64,000 nt of DNA from Metapseudomonas boanensis (GCF_018704125.1 NZ_JAGTIS010000003.1:329987-393986), one strand, 5' to 3'; shown: positions 27,913-36,973, numbered from the stretch's first letter. Notes: generated by a model from the sequence alone, not told the origin. Numbers and translations: made by a program.

Positions 27913-29376
27913 TCATGCCGATGCCTTGCGGCCGCGCTTCGCCTTGGGCGCGATGGCACGTTGGGCTTGGATGCGCTCCAGCAGCACGCTGGCCGGTTCG
28001 TCGTTCGGGTCTTGGGGCACCAGTTCGCCACGGAAGGCCTTGGCCAGAATGCTCTGGGTCAGGCGGTCGATACGGGCCTGAGCCGTGGCCACCTTGTCTT
28101 CCAGTTGATCGGCGAAGACGAAGAGTTGTTCGACGCGGCGAACGATTTCGGATTGCTCTTCGCAAGATGGCAACGGAATTTGAAGGGCTCGTACGTCGCC
28201 GATGTTTATGCCGCGAACCGCGACGCCACGAGTGGCATTTTTCATTCGACGTTGGGTTGACTCTGCCAGCAGCGCCCAATAGACAAAGTCAGTCGAAACC
28301 AACGGTGATATTGAGAGTCGAGCAGTATCCTGCGTGATGTTCGCTCCCTCGAGGCAGGCTGGAATCTTGATCAGGCGACCTACACTACCTCGTATAGATA
28401 ACAGCAGATCACCCTCTATCAGACGTGCTCGTTTGAACTGTTGATCGATCTCGATGCTGGTCTTTTTGATGTTGCTCATGTTCAGCTTGTTGCCCGGGAA
28501 GTCGGCAACACGGATATATGGCACACCCTCCTCCAACTCGGGGCCAGGTTTCAGAATGCCGTAGGTGATTGGTCGTCCTGGTGCGCAGACATCGCGCAGT
28601 TCGGCGATATCCCAACAATCCGGCAAATCATCTGCACTGAGATCGTGCGCTTCCTCTGTCGGGTCAGATGCATTGCCACGGGCATGCCCCCCTTCCGCTG
28701 CATGTGCTTCTTTAATTTGCTGATGCAGCTCATGAGCGCTACCCATAGTTGCGCCAGTAGAACGCCACTCCTCCGTCAACCGCCCGGAAACCGCTGCGGC
28801 GAGAACGGATTGACGGAAGCGTTTGAGCAGGGCTGGGATGGCGTCGATGCGGACTTTGAGGGTGTCGACGTGGGCCAGCAGTTCATCGAGTTTTTGGACG
28901 ACGCGGGTTTGTTCGGCGAGTGGCGGAAGACCGATAAAATGGGCTTTTATCACTGCTTGCGAAATATTGGGCTGAGCACCACCTTTACCCTTTTCAATGA
29001 AAGCGTCTTTTTCATTTTGCAAAAGCCGGTATAAGAACTCCTTATCAGTAATTCCCCTGATCGGAGCACCAACAGCACAAGCCTGATTTGTTGCCGCATC
29101 TACACCGAGAATGGCCGTTTTACCAATGGTGGCACCGTACATAGCAATCGCTACTGAGCCTGCAGGAAAGATCTTCGCGCTAGAGCCATTGAGTGCAGCC
29201 TCTGTGATGAACTCCTCTGTCGTTGTGACATAGCGAGTATCGAGCTCACCGCTTTTTATCCACGGTATCGTTCCACCGTAATAGCTCGACTCGCTGCGTG
29301 AAGGTGTTCCTCCCGAGCCCCAGTCAGCGATGTCGCCCAAGGTCACTTCGACCCACCCCTTCGGCAACTCACTCAT
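27913..29376 (-). CDS. hsdS: Type I restriction-modification specificity subunit S
   Basis: 487 residues from the ATG at 29376 ('MSELPKGWVEVTLGDIADWG'). Two target-recognition domains, each followed by a conserved helical spacer: 'IGLPPLAEQTRVVQKLDELLAHVDTL' in the middle and 'LPSCEEQSEIVRRVEQLFVFAD' near the C-terminus. Recognises the two halves of a bipartite DNA site. Overlaps the hsdM stop by 8 bp. Complete, so the system should have a defined specificity that sequence alone does not give. Confidence 0.93.
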   Translation of the reverse strand: MSELPKGWVEVTLGDIADWGSGGTPSRSESSYYGGTIPWIKSGELDTRYVTTTEEFITEAALNGSSAKIFPAGSVAIAMYGATIGKTAILGVDAATNQACAVGAPIRGITDKEFLYRLLQNEKDAFIEKGKGGAQPNISQAVIKAHFIGLPPLAEQTRVVQKLDELLAHVDTLKVRIDAIPALLKRFRQSVLAAAVSGRLTEEWRSTGATMGSAHELHQQIKEAHAAEGGHARGNASDPTEEAHDLSADDLPDCWDIAELRDVCAPGRPITYGILKPGPELEEGVPYIRVADFPGNKLNMSNIKKTSIEIDQQFKRARLIEGDLLLSIRGSVGRLIKIPACLEGANITQDTARLSISPLVSTDFVYWALLAESTQRRMKNATRGVAVRGINIGDVRALQIPLPSCEEQSEIVRRVEQLFVFADQLEDKVATAQARIDRLTQSILAKAFRGELVPQDPNDEPASVLLERIQAQRAIAPKAKRGRKASA

Positions 29377-30916
29377 CCCCATTCCCCTCAACCACCGCCA
29401 ACCCCATCACCTCCGCCATCAACTGCTTCTGCGCTGCCACTTCATCCCCAGCCCCCAGCGCCTTCATCAGCTCTTCCAGCTCATGCAGTGCCTCGGTTAG
29501 CTCGGCCATGGCTTCGCCAGCCAACACTTCTGGCGCCGGCAGTTCGCTGGCGTCGAGGCTGTCGGCATCCTTCAGCCAACTGATATCCAGGGAGTCACCG
29601 CGTTCGCGGATGTGCTCGCGGGTGAAGACGCGGAAGCGGCTCTGCTCGCCGATGCCTTCGACGTTCTCGGCCCGTTGGCTGTTGCCGTTGGCGTCTTCGC
29701 CATAGGCGTCTTCGAAGGGCTTGAGGTGCTGGGCGCCGAAGGGGGTGCGCTTGCCGAAGCTGGGCATGTTGCTGCGCAGGTCATAGACCCAGACTCGCTG
29801 GGTACAGCCTTGCTCCTGGCGCGGGTTTTCGGCGGTGCCTTTCTGGAAGAACAGCACGTTGGTCTTCACGCCCTGGGCGTAGAAGATGCCAGTGGGCAGT
29901 CGCAGGAGGGTGTGCAGGTTGCACTTGTCCATCAAGTCGCGGCGCACGTCGGTGCCGACGCCGGCTTCGAACAACACGTTGTCCGGCAGGACCACGGCGG
30001 CACGGCCGCCGGGCTTGAGGCCTCGGTAGATGTGCTGGAGAAAGGCCAGCTGTTTGTTGCTGGTCTTGTAGGTGAGGTCGTCGCGGGTCGGGCCGCCGCC
30101 GCCTTTGGCAGTGCCGAAGGGCGGGTTGGAGAGGATCACGTCGACCTTGGGCAGGCTGGCACCGATCTGGCCGAGGGCGTTGCCGAGATGCACCACGCCT
30201 TCTTCGTCGCCTTCCATGCCGTGCAGCAGGGTGTTCATCAACGCCAGGCGACGGGTGCCGGGCACCAGTTCGACGCCGACAAAAGCGCGGTTGCGCTGGA
30301 AGGCCTGGGCCTTGGCGTCGAGGTCGTAGTGGTCGTCGGTGTGGCTTTTGATATAGGCGTCGGCGGCGATCAAGAAGCCGGCGGTGCCAGCGGCCGGGTC
30401 CTGGATGGTTTCACCGGGCTGCGGTTTGATGCAACGGATGATGCTGTCGATTAGCGGGCGCGGGGTGAAGTATTGGCCGGCGCCGGACTTGGTTTCACTG
30501 GCGTTCTTTTCCAACAGACCTTCGTATAGGTCGCCGAGGCCGTCCTGGCGGGCGCTGAACCAGTCGATGCCGTCCAGGCTTTTGATCAGCTGCTCCAGGT
30601 GGCGCGGCTCTTTCAGGCGGGTCTGGGCGTCGGCGTAGATAGCGGCGATTAGCGGGTCGGTGTTCTTGCCCAGGTCCAGCAGCATCTGCCGGTAGTGGCC
30701 GAGCAGGTTAAGGCCGGATTTACCGGCCAGGTCCGGCCAGCGCGCCCCCTCGGGCAGCTTGTGGGCGAAGCTGTCGTTGTTCTGTACCTGCTCGTATTCC
30801 ATCTTGATGAACAGCAGCAACACCAGCTCGGTGACGTAGTCGCTGTAGTTGATGCCGTCGTCGCGCAGTACGTCGCAGAGGTTCCAGAGCTTCTGGACGA
30901 TGTCGGAGTTGGTCAT
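29369..30916 (-). CDS. hsdM: Type I restriction-modification methyltransferase subunit M
   Basis: 515 residues from 'MTNSDIVQKLW' at 30916; the frame extends to 30973. N-terminal HsdM helical domain, then a gamma-class N6-adenine methyltransferase: 'GQYFTPRPLI', SAM-binding 'DPAAGTAGF' at 173-181 and catalytic NPPF at 264-267. C-terminal helices contact HsdS. Methylates adenine in the host's sites. It lies 81 bp after the Abi gene. Confidence 0.95.
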   Translation of the reverse strand: MTNSDIVQKLWNLCDVLRDDGINYSDYVTELVLLLFIKMEYEQVQNNDSFAHKLPEGARWPDLAGKSGLNLLGHYRQMLLDLGKNTDPLIAAIYADAQTRLKEPRHLEQLIKSLDGIDWFSARQDGLGDLYEGLLEKNASETKSGAGQYFTPRPLIDSIIRCIKPQPGETIQDPAAGTAGFLIAADAYIKSHTDDHYDLDAKAQAFQRNRAFVGVELVPGTRRLALMNTLLHGMEGDEEGVVHLGNALGQIGASLPKVDVILSNPPFGTAKGGGGPTRDDLTYKTSNKQLAFLQHIYRGLKPGGRAAVVLPDNVLFEAGVGTDVRRDLMDKCNLHTLLRLPTGIFYAQGVKTNVLFFQKGTAENPRQEQGCTQRVWVYDLRSNMPSFGKRTPFGAQHLKPFEDAYGEDANGNSQRAENVEGIGEQSRFRVFTREHIRERGDSLDISWLKDADSLDASELPAPEVLAGEAMAELTEALHELEELMKALGAGDEVAAQKQLMAEVMGLAVVEGNGDE

Positions 30917-30997
30917 GGGGGGCTCACTGATTGGTTCGGGGCGTGAGCCGAATAAACCGGCTATTCGGCTCACAGGATTGAATGGGGCGTGGTGCGC

Positions 30998-31996
30998 TCA
31001 GCCGGGCGCTTGCCAGAACGGGTCGCTTCGCCAGTCGGGCGGGAAGCCCATGGCCGGCAGGTTGATTTCGGCAAACTCGTCCAACAGCTCATGCAAACGC
31101 CTATCCCAGCTGGTATGCGGGCTGACCTGGCGCATCAGCAGGTTGAGGATGCTCAGTACGGTGAACAGGCGGGCATGTTGACCGGGTCGTTGCAGGTGCT
31201 GCGGCCAGGGGAAATTGACCGTTCTGGGCAGCTCGGGGCGGATACCCAGTTCGCGGTTCCACAGCCGTGCGTGATGCGCGCAGATATTGCGGATGGTGGT
31301 CAGGGTGTGCAGCCAGGATTGCAGCAGTGGGCCCGGCAGGTTCAGGCGTCTGGCGATGGCCTTTTTGTCGGCATCGCGGGCCAGGCCCTTGAACAGGTGC
31401 GAAAGCTCGCCCAGGGTGATTTCTTCCATGGCAGCCCAGGCGGGCATGAGGTCGGGTGCGTCGTAAGTCAGCGCGTAATGACGTGCATAGCTTTCCTTGG
31501 CACGCAGGTTCTTGAGTTGCGCCTTGCGGGCGTCAGACGCTTGGGAGGTATCGATGCGCTGGCATTCGCGCACATGATCCTGAAGCGCCTTGTCCTGCTT
31601 GTTGCGAATGCTGTCGAGCAGTGCCTGGTGGCGATAGTCGCGCTGGAAGAAACGCGCCTCCAGATACCAGTGCGCGCCATATCGGGGGCCCATGTGGTTG
31701 CTGATAGCAGCACGCGCGGCTACCTCAATGCGCTCGATGGCATCAATGACCAGCAGGCGCAAACGTCGGTCGAAGTCGTACAGTTGCGTTAGTGCGCGCA
31801 GACTGGTGCCCGGTTTGAAGCTGTGGTTGGCATCTTCCGGAATCTGGAACGGGCGCATGTAGGGCGTAAGGCGGAAGAAGCTGACAGCTTCGAGGAAGCA
31901 ATGCGCCTTGCGTTCGTCCTGAATGCTGAGGCCGCGTTGTTTGAGCAGGGCCAGCTGCGCCGGAATATCAATGGCTGGCTTGAGGAAGGGCTTCAT
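30998..31996 (-). CDS. Abi_2/AbiD-F family abortive infection protein
   Basis: 332 residues. The Abi_2 signature at the start ('AQLALLKQRGLSIQDERKAHCFLEAVSFFRL'), 'LYDFDRRLRLLVIDAIERIEVAARA' and a HEPN-like R-x4-H motif R236-H241 in 'RNICAHHARLW'. Such proteins are predicted RNases that stop phage growth by killing or arresting the host. It is encoded between hsdR and hsdM on the same strand, as guard nucleases like PrrC sit in other hsd loci. All motif residues are present. Confidence 0.9.
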   Translation of the reverse strand: MKPFLKPAIDIPAQLALLKQRGLSIQDERKAHCFLEAVSFFRLTPYMRPFQIPEDANHSFKPGTSLRALTQLYDFDRRLRLLVIDAIERIEVAARAAISNHMGPRYGAHWYLEARFFQRDYRHQALLDSIRNKQDKALQDHVRECQRIDTSQASDARKAQLKNLRAKESYARHYALTYDAPDLMPAWAAMEEITLGELSHLFKGLARDADKKAIARRLNLPGPLLQSWLHTLTTIRNICAHHARLWNRELGIRPELPRTVNFPWPQHLQRPGQHARLFTVLSILNLLMRQVSPHTSWDRRLHELLDEFAEINLPAMGFPPDWRSDPFWQAPG

Positions 31997-32086
31997 GCTG
32001 AAAAACTACCGGGCATAAAAAACCCGCTCAATTTGTGCATAGCTGCCGAAGCAACCATAGGCATGGCGGGTGTGTTGCGGGAGAGA

Positions 32087-32104
32087 CTATGCACAGCTGC
32101 ATAG
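32087..32104. promoter_or_regulatory. Palindrome upstream of the Abi gene
   Basis: CTATGCA-CAGC-TGCATAG, a perfect 7-bp inverted repeat about 90 bp before the Abi start, in the 286-bp gap after hsdR. A further GTGCATAG half-site lies at about 32035. Could be an operator controlling Abi, hsdM and hsdS separately from hsdR. Confidence 0.4.
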
Positions 32105-32282
32105 TTTTGCAAGATTTTTGGCACTGAAGTGATGGGCGGATGCGCCGTTTTGTCTTGTGGTTTGGCGGTCAGCGGACATAGCCGGCCGCTCAGAAATAGC
32201 GAGTGCTTGGGCATGAGCGCAGGCTTCCTCTGTCCCAGAACTGCGGACACCGGCTGCCGGGAACCCAATGGAGCGTCAAGGC

Positions 32283-35200
32283 TCATCCTGCGGCCGACCA
32301 CAAGTTGTCGTTCAAGGCTTCCAAAACTCGGTCCAGATTGCCGCCCAGGTTGCGGTCCAGGCCTTTGAGGCCACCATCGTTGCGAAAGGCGTCGTTGACT
32401 TGCTGCGGGTCGATGATCACTTCGTGTACCAGTTGCTTAGCCAGGCGATCCAGCCAGCGACGCTGTACAGGTGTCCAAGGCTGCAGGGCGTAGATCTTCT
32501 GCATGGCATGGGCCACGCGCTGATCAAACGGCAGCAGGGCTTCGCCGATGGCGGCCTGGCGGATAAAACCGATGATGCTGGCGGCAATTTCCTGGTTGGT
32601 CTGGTTGCGCCAGGCGCTTTTCAGGCTGGCTTCGCTGAAGCCGTGCTGGTCGAGCAACAGGCGAACTTCGCGTAGCTGCTCGCGGGTCAGGTCCTTGGGG
32701 CGGTTGACCACCACGCCCAAGGCGGCAGACTGGTTGAGCTGCTTGTGGATGAACTCGTGGAAGCTCTCCAGGTAGTCGGCGGGCTTCTGGTTCTGGCCGT
32801 AGTTCTGTTCGCGCACCATCAGCTTGTCTGTATGGGTGGAGATGACCGGGTAATTCTCCGAACCGAGTAGGGCGCTAACAGCGGCCAACTGGTTGATCAA
32901 CTGGCTGTGCTGGCGGACAAAGTTAGCGGCCTGCTGCGGGCCGAGTTTATGTAGGTGGCTGTGCAACTTGGCGGGCTCGACGCCCCAGGCATCCTGCAGT
33001 TCGTCGAGCTTCTGCTTGAGACTGGGTTTGCTCTCCGCCTTGTGCTGGGCCTTGCGCAGGATGCGCATGACGCGCTGGCTCAATTGGTCCAGCACGTCAT
33101 GGGCGTGGCTGCTGTCCTCCTGGCTACCGGGGGCATCGTGACTGGCACCGCTGGTGAGTTCGCTTACCAGTTGTTCCAGAGAGACGTTGGGGTTCTTCAC
33201 CAGGGGTTTCATGGTGTCGACCGCTTCCAGGCTGGCGTATAGGTCGACGGGGTCGTAGATGCGGAATACGGTCTTGCCGATATCGTCGCAACGGCGGGTG
33301 GCGCGGCCTTTCATTTGCTCGTAAAGGATGCGTGAGCGCACGCGACGCATAAACACCAGGTTGCAGATTTTTGGCACATCGATACCGGTGGTGAGCAGGT
33401 CGACGGTGATGGCGATGTTGGGGTTAGGTTCGTTCTTATAGAGGCGTATCAGCTGTTCAACCTTGTCGCTTTGGCCGGTGATGATGCGCACCGCCGCTTC
33501 GTTGTACTGCTCGCCGTAGGCCGCCTTGAAGGCGTCATCGAGCAGGTTCTTCACCCGCTCGGCATGGGCCTGATTGACGCAGAAGATCATGCTCTTCTCC
33601 TCGCCGAAGGGGTCCAGTTCCTTGGCCAGCTCGTCACAGATGACTTTGTCAAAGGCCGGCGTGATAACGCGGCGGTTGAACGACTCAATGTTGAAGGTGA
33701 GCTCGTCCTCCAGTTCCGCCACATCGACTTCGCCGGTCTGGGTGTTGATGACGCTGACCGTCTCGCCTTTTTCAAAGCGGATGCCGTGCTGGCTGAGCTG
33801 GGTTTCGTAGCGGATCGGCGGTTCGTGATCGACCAGCCAGTCGTCAGCCACGGCTTCGCGATAGCTGTAGGTGAACACCGGTTTGCCGAAAATTTCGCTG
33901 GTGTGCTTGGCTGGGGTGGCCGTGAGGCCGATGCGGCAGGCGTCGAAGTGATCGAGCACGCGGCGGTATTGTGAGAGGTATTGGCTGTGATCGCGCACGG
34001 CCAGCTCGCCTTCGGTCATCTCTTGGTCGAGGGTGTAACCCCGGTGAGCTTCGTCGACGATGATGCAGTCGAACTCGCCCACTGCTGGCGGTGTGTCCGA
34101 GCGGAAGATACGGCTGACCATGGCTTGCACGGTGGCCACCTGGACACGGGTTTCCGCCTCGGCGGCCATGTCGCCCAACTCTTTTATGTCGTAGATCTGC
34201 GCCAGCGTGTGGTTCTGCTCAAGGGTGGTGTCGTTGAACGAGTCGATGGCCTGCTGGCCCAGGGCACTGCGGTCGACCAGAAATAGAATGCGCTTGAAGC
34301 GTTCAGCCTTCAGGAATCGATACATCAGGCCAATGATCGTACGGGTTTTACCGGTACCGGTTGCCATGGCCAACAGGCAGTCGCGTTGGTTGCTGGCCAG
34401 GGCCTGCTCCACAGCCTGAATGGCTTTCACCTGGTAATCGCGCAGCTTGAGATAGGCGAATCCTTCGGCTTTGAGCTTGGCCTCGGCTTCCAGCTGGCTG
34501 CGCTTGAGCAGGTCGAGTAGATCATTCGGTGTATGGAAGTCTGCCAGTGGCCGGCGCGTGTTGGAGGGGCTACGCAGGTCACGGAACCAGGTCCCGGACT
34601 GCTCGGCGAGCTGCTTGATAAAGGGTCGGCCGTTGCACGCAAAGGCAAACGGCACGCGAAATTGGCCACCTTGGCCATCGCCCCAGGGCTGTGCTTGGCC
34701 CGCCAGTGACCATGGCTGTTGATGCTCAGCGGTGAGATTGAACTCGCGGGCATAACGCTCGGCCTGGGGAATACGGTCGGCAATATTGATGCGTCTACGC
34801 TTCGCTTCAACGATGGCGATGGGAGTGAAGCCGGCGAACAGCACATAGTCGGCGCAGGCCTTGGGGCTACTGGTAGGCCACTCGGCAATGGCCTTGTTCT
34901 TGCCCTTTTCCGGGCGCGCACCCTTGGCGTGGGTGAGGTCGAGGGAGTCGGCTTCCCAGCCAGCTTCCATCAACTGCTGGTCGATGATGATGCGGGTGAG
35001 GTCTTCCGACAGGTCGAAATGGCTGCTGGCCTGCTGGGTTTTGTGCAGCACCTGCTGACTGGCCTGAGGCCTGGCTTCCAGTTCCTGCTGCAGTGCTTTG
35101 AGGCTTTGCTCATGCTCGGTGCGCAGCTGGGCGAGAGCGGCCTCATGGGCGGCGGCCTGCTCTTTGTAGCGGCGCGACTCGGCATCCATCTGCTCGGCCA

Positions 35201-35759
35201 GCACGGCGTATTCCTCGGCCTCGCGCTTGAGCAGCTCGCTAAGCTGCTGGTTGCTTTCCACCTGCTGGCTGGACTCGTGCAGCTGCGCCCTTAGCTGTTC
35301 GATTTCGCCCTGCAGCTCGCGCAGCGGCGCGCTGGGGTCGCTGGGCATGACGAAGGGGCCGGACTTGAAGCCGCTGCCGGTCTTGCCGAAGGCTTGGTGA
35401 TACCAGACGCACAGGGCGCGGGCGACCTTGAGGCCATCCAACGCCTCGCGGTGCTGGGTGCGGAACTGATGGGTGGCCTTGTTGCCCTCGATACGCAGCG
35501 TGTGGAACAGGCTGGCGATGCTGCGATCCAGCTGAATCTCGCGGCCGAGTTTGTACAGGAGGTCCGCCTGAGTCGTTTGGTTGTCGAACTCAATGCCAGC
35601 ACGACTGGCCAGATCCTGGGCCAGAGCTTCACCGAGCTGGCGAAGTTTGATCAGGGTGGTATTGGGATCGGCGACGAAGACCTGCTCGGCGGTGCTAGCG
35701 AGCTGGAGGAAGACCGGATCGTGCTCCTTGAGGAAGGCGAAGTTACTGCTCTCTGCCAT
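32283..35759 (-). CDS. hsdR: Type I restriction-modification subunit R (endonuclease/translocase)
   Basis: 1158 residues from 'MAESSNFAFL' at 35759. An N-terminal DUF4145-like helical region with a coiled coil at about 150-240, a PD-(D/E)xK nuclease with D304 and E318-A-K320 in 'IAIVEAKRRR', SF2 helicase domains with Walker A ATGTGKT at about 466-472 and DEAH in 'CIIVDEAHRGY', 'GLTATPAKHT', and an EcoEI-type C-terminal domain. Cuts unmethylated DNA after ATP-driven translocation. First gene of the minus-strand operon. Complete. Confidence 0.95.
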   Translation of the reverse strand: MAESSNFAFLKEHDPVFLQLASTAEQVFVADPNTTLIKLRQLGEALAQDLASRAGIEFDNQTTQADLLYKLGREIQLDRSIASLFHTLRIEGNKATHQFRTQHREALDGLKVARALCVWYHQAFGKTGSGFKSGPFVMPSDPSAPLRELQGEIEQLRAQLHESSQQVESNQQLSELLKREAEEYAVLAEQMDAESRRYKEQAAAHEAALAQLRTEHEQSLKALQQELEARPQASQQVLHKTQQASSHFDLSEDLTRIIIDQQLMEAGWEADSLDLTHAKGARPEKGKNKAIAEWPTSSPKACADYVLFAGFTPIAIVEAKRRRINIADRIPQAERYAREFNLTAEHQQPWSLAGQAQPWGDGQGGQFRVPFAFACNGRPFIKQLAEQSGTWFRDLRSPSNTRRPLADFHTPNDLLDLLKRSQLEAEAKLKAEGFAYLKLRDYQVKAIQAVEQALASNQRDCLLAMATGTGKTRTIIGLMYRFLKAERFKRILFLVDRSALGQQAIDSFNDTTLEQNHTLAQIYDIKELGDMAAEAETRVQVATVQAMVSRIFRSDTPPAVGEFDCIIVDEAHRGYTLDQEMTEGELAVRDHSQYLSQYRRVLDHFDACRIGLTATPAKHTSEIFGKPVFTYSYREAVADDWLVDHEPPIRYETQLSQHGIRFEKGETVSVINTQTGEVDVAELEDELTFNIESFNRRVITPAFDKVICDELAKELDPFGEEKSMIFCVNQAHAERVKNLLDDAFKAAYGEQYNEAAVRIITGQSDKVEQLIRLYKNEPNPNIAITVDLLTTGIDVPKICNLVFMRRVRSRILYEQMKGRATRRCDDIGKTVFRIYDPVDLYASLEAVDTMKPLVKNPNVSLEQLVSELTSGASHDAPGSQEDSSHAHDVLDQLSQRVMRILRKAQHKAESKPSLKQKLDELQDAWGVEPAKLHSHLHKLGPQQAANFVRQHSQLINQLAAVSALLGSENYPVISTHTDKLMVREQNYGQNQKPADYLESFHEFIHKQLNQSAALGVVVNRPKDLTREQLREVRLLLDQHGFSEASLKSAWRNQTNQEIAASIIGFIRQAAIGEALLPFDQRVAHAMQKIYALQPWTPVQRRWLDRLAKQLVHEVIIDPQQVNDAFRNDGGLKGLDRNLGGNLDRVLEALNDNLWSAAG

Positions 35760-35964
35760 GTTCCGTCCCTTGAAGATCATGCCCGGTCATCCCGGACTGG
35801 CTGCGCGATGGCTAGATGATGCCAGACGAAGATTGCTGGGGATATACGACAGTCGACGGGCGCGCGAGGAGGAAGATACGGCGTTCTGGGGGAGTAACGG
35901 GGAGGCGGACGCTCAAAGCTGTCTGCGCACAGGGCAGCGCATTTGAAGCTTCATTTTTTGGCTG

Positions 35965-35986
35965 GTGCTAGCCCGGTGCTAGCCCG
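35965..35986. repeat. Right-end 11-bp iterons, probable integrase arm sites
   Basis: GTGCTAGCCCG twice with no gap (35965-35975 and 35976-35986), 46 bp inside the right att copy. Same 11-mer as the tandem array next to the integrase at the left end, in the same orientation. Confidence 0.7.
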
Positions 35987-36000
35987 CTCCAGAAATGAAA

Positions 36001-36024
36001 AAGGCCCGCATCGCTGCGAGCCTT
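36001..36024 (-). terminator. Terminator of tRNA-Thr, carried by the island
   Basis: AAGGCCCGCA-TCGC-TGCGAGCCTT hairpin. Read on the minus strand it is followed by TTTTTC-type T-rich sequence, just after the tRNA 3' end. It lies inside the island, so the element supplies both the tRNA 3' half and its terminator. Confidence 0.75.
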
Positions 36025-36032
36025 GATTTCAT

Positions 36033-36079
36033 TGGTGCCGGTGAAAGGAATCGAACCCTCGACCTTCTCATTACGAATG
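36033..36079 (-). repeat. attR: island-supplied 3' half of tRNA-Thr
   Basis: 47-bp direct repeat of 13679-13725. Here it completes the tRNA-Thr gene. The mismatch after 36079 marks the edge of homology, within the anticodon arm. Confidence 0.93.
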
Positions 36080-36108
36080 AGCTGCTCTACCGACTGAGCT
36101 ACACCGGC
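36033..36108 (-). tRNA. tRNA-Thr (anticodon CGT)
   Basis: 76 nt with encoded CCA. Acceptor stem GCCGGTG/CACCGGC, D-arm 'AGCTCAGTCGGTAGAGC', anticodon stem CTCAT/ATGAG with loop TTCGTAA, T-arm with GGTTCGATTCC. Reconstituted by island integration: 5' part chromosomal, 3' part from the island. Confidence 0.95.
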
Positions 36109-36238
36109 ACGGCGGCGCTCAAGATAAACGCTGAAAGCGACATTGAAAAGCGTCCAACAGCGAAAAATACCAGCTTGTGATTGAACGCCAATGGATGATC
36201 GCTCATAGCGACCAAAAGGCAGGCATATAAAAACAAAA

Positions 36239-36264
36239 AGCCCCGCCGGTATTGGCAAGGCTTT
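36239..36264 (-). terminator. pilA terminator
   Basis: Minus-strand AAGCCTTGCC ... GGCGGGGCTT stem followed by TTTGTTTTT, about 45 bp after the pilA stop. Confidence 0.75.
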
Positions 36265-36308
36265 CGCGATAGCTAGGTGATGGGTATTGGCTCACCCACC
36301 CATCCAGC

Positions 36309-36692
36309 TTACGGCGCTGCGGCCGGACAATCCCTGGTTGCAGCACCCGCAACATCAACCTCGCATGCCCAAGAAATACTCGCCCCTACGGTAGTAGCAG
36401 CCGGGAAAGTAGGGGTCAGCGTAGCCGTTACAGTCCCTTCGGTGGCACTCAGAATCCCGCCAGCAGCGCAAGTAACGTTTGCGGCGTCGATGCCATCACA
36501 AGTATCTGCAACGTTGTTACCCCAATTCTCAGCAACTGCAAGCTTTGCAGACGCCAGTTCACTGACGGCACGTGCGCCATTAGCCCGAAGAACATAGTTC
36601 TGATACGCCGGAATCGCAATAGCAGCAAGGATACCAATGATCGCCACAACAATCATAAGTTCAATAAGAGTAAAGCCTTTTTGAGCCTTCAT
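36309..36692 (-). CDS. pilA: Type IV-a major pilin
   Basis: 127 residues from the ATG at 36692 (GAGGAA upstream); the longer frame from 36803 is not used. Short leader MKAQKG cleaved by PilD before F, then the N-methylated hydrophobic helix '[27 protein letters not shown]' (E5 of the mature pilin present; contains the polymerisation spine). C-terminal disulphide loop between C in 'WACEV' and C in 'RDCPA'. Short for a Pseudomonas pilin. No accessory pilin-modification gene follows; tRNA-Thr is next. Divergent from pilB. Confidence 0.95.
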   Translation of the reverse strand: MKAQKGFTLIELMIVVAIIGILAAIAIPAYQNYVLRANGARAVSELASAKLAVAENWGNNVADTCDGIDAANVTCAAGGILSATEGTVTATLTPTFPAATTVGASISWACEVDVAGAATRDCPAAAP

Positions 36693-36737
36693 ATAAACTT
36701 CCTCATCTCTAGCAGGCCATTTGCCCACCTCGAGAAA

Positions 36738-36753
36738 AGCAAGGTACATGCCA
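36738..36753 (-). promoter_or_regulatory. Sigma-54 promoter of pilA
   Basis: Minus strand TGGCATG-TACC-TTGCT, matching the -24/-12 consensus with GG and GC correctly spaced. It gives a leader of roughly 30-35 nt to the pilA ATG. Expected to need RpoN and PilR, which is encoded in this window. Confidence 0.88.
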
Positions 36754-36865
36754 ACCCCCCCGAGCATCCAATAAAAGCCTCTCATTAATAAAACGACAGG
36801 CACGAAGTGGAATCCACAGCGAAGAATCTGCTCCTATTCACCCATTTCAAAGCGCAATCATCCCC

Positions 36866-36898
36866 TTTTTTCTGACAATAACTGCCATTTTTTGTCAG
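36866..36898. promoter_or_regulatory. Candidate PilR binding region
   Basis: Two T-tract plus GTC/CTGACA-type elements (TTTTTTCTGACA and TTTTTTGTCAG) about 120-145 bp upstream of the -24/-12 element. These resemble the T-run/TGTC sites described for PilR upstream of P. aeruginosa pilA. Confidence 0.5.
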
Positions 36899-36973
36899 TC
36901 AGCTTCATGGCATTTGGCGCCATAGACCTTCTACGTTATAAGGCTTAGAGCAAACCACAACTGGCCCCTCCTC

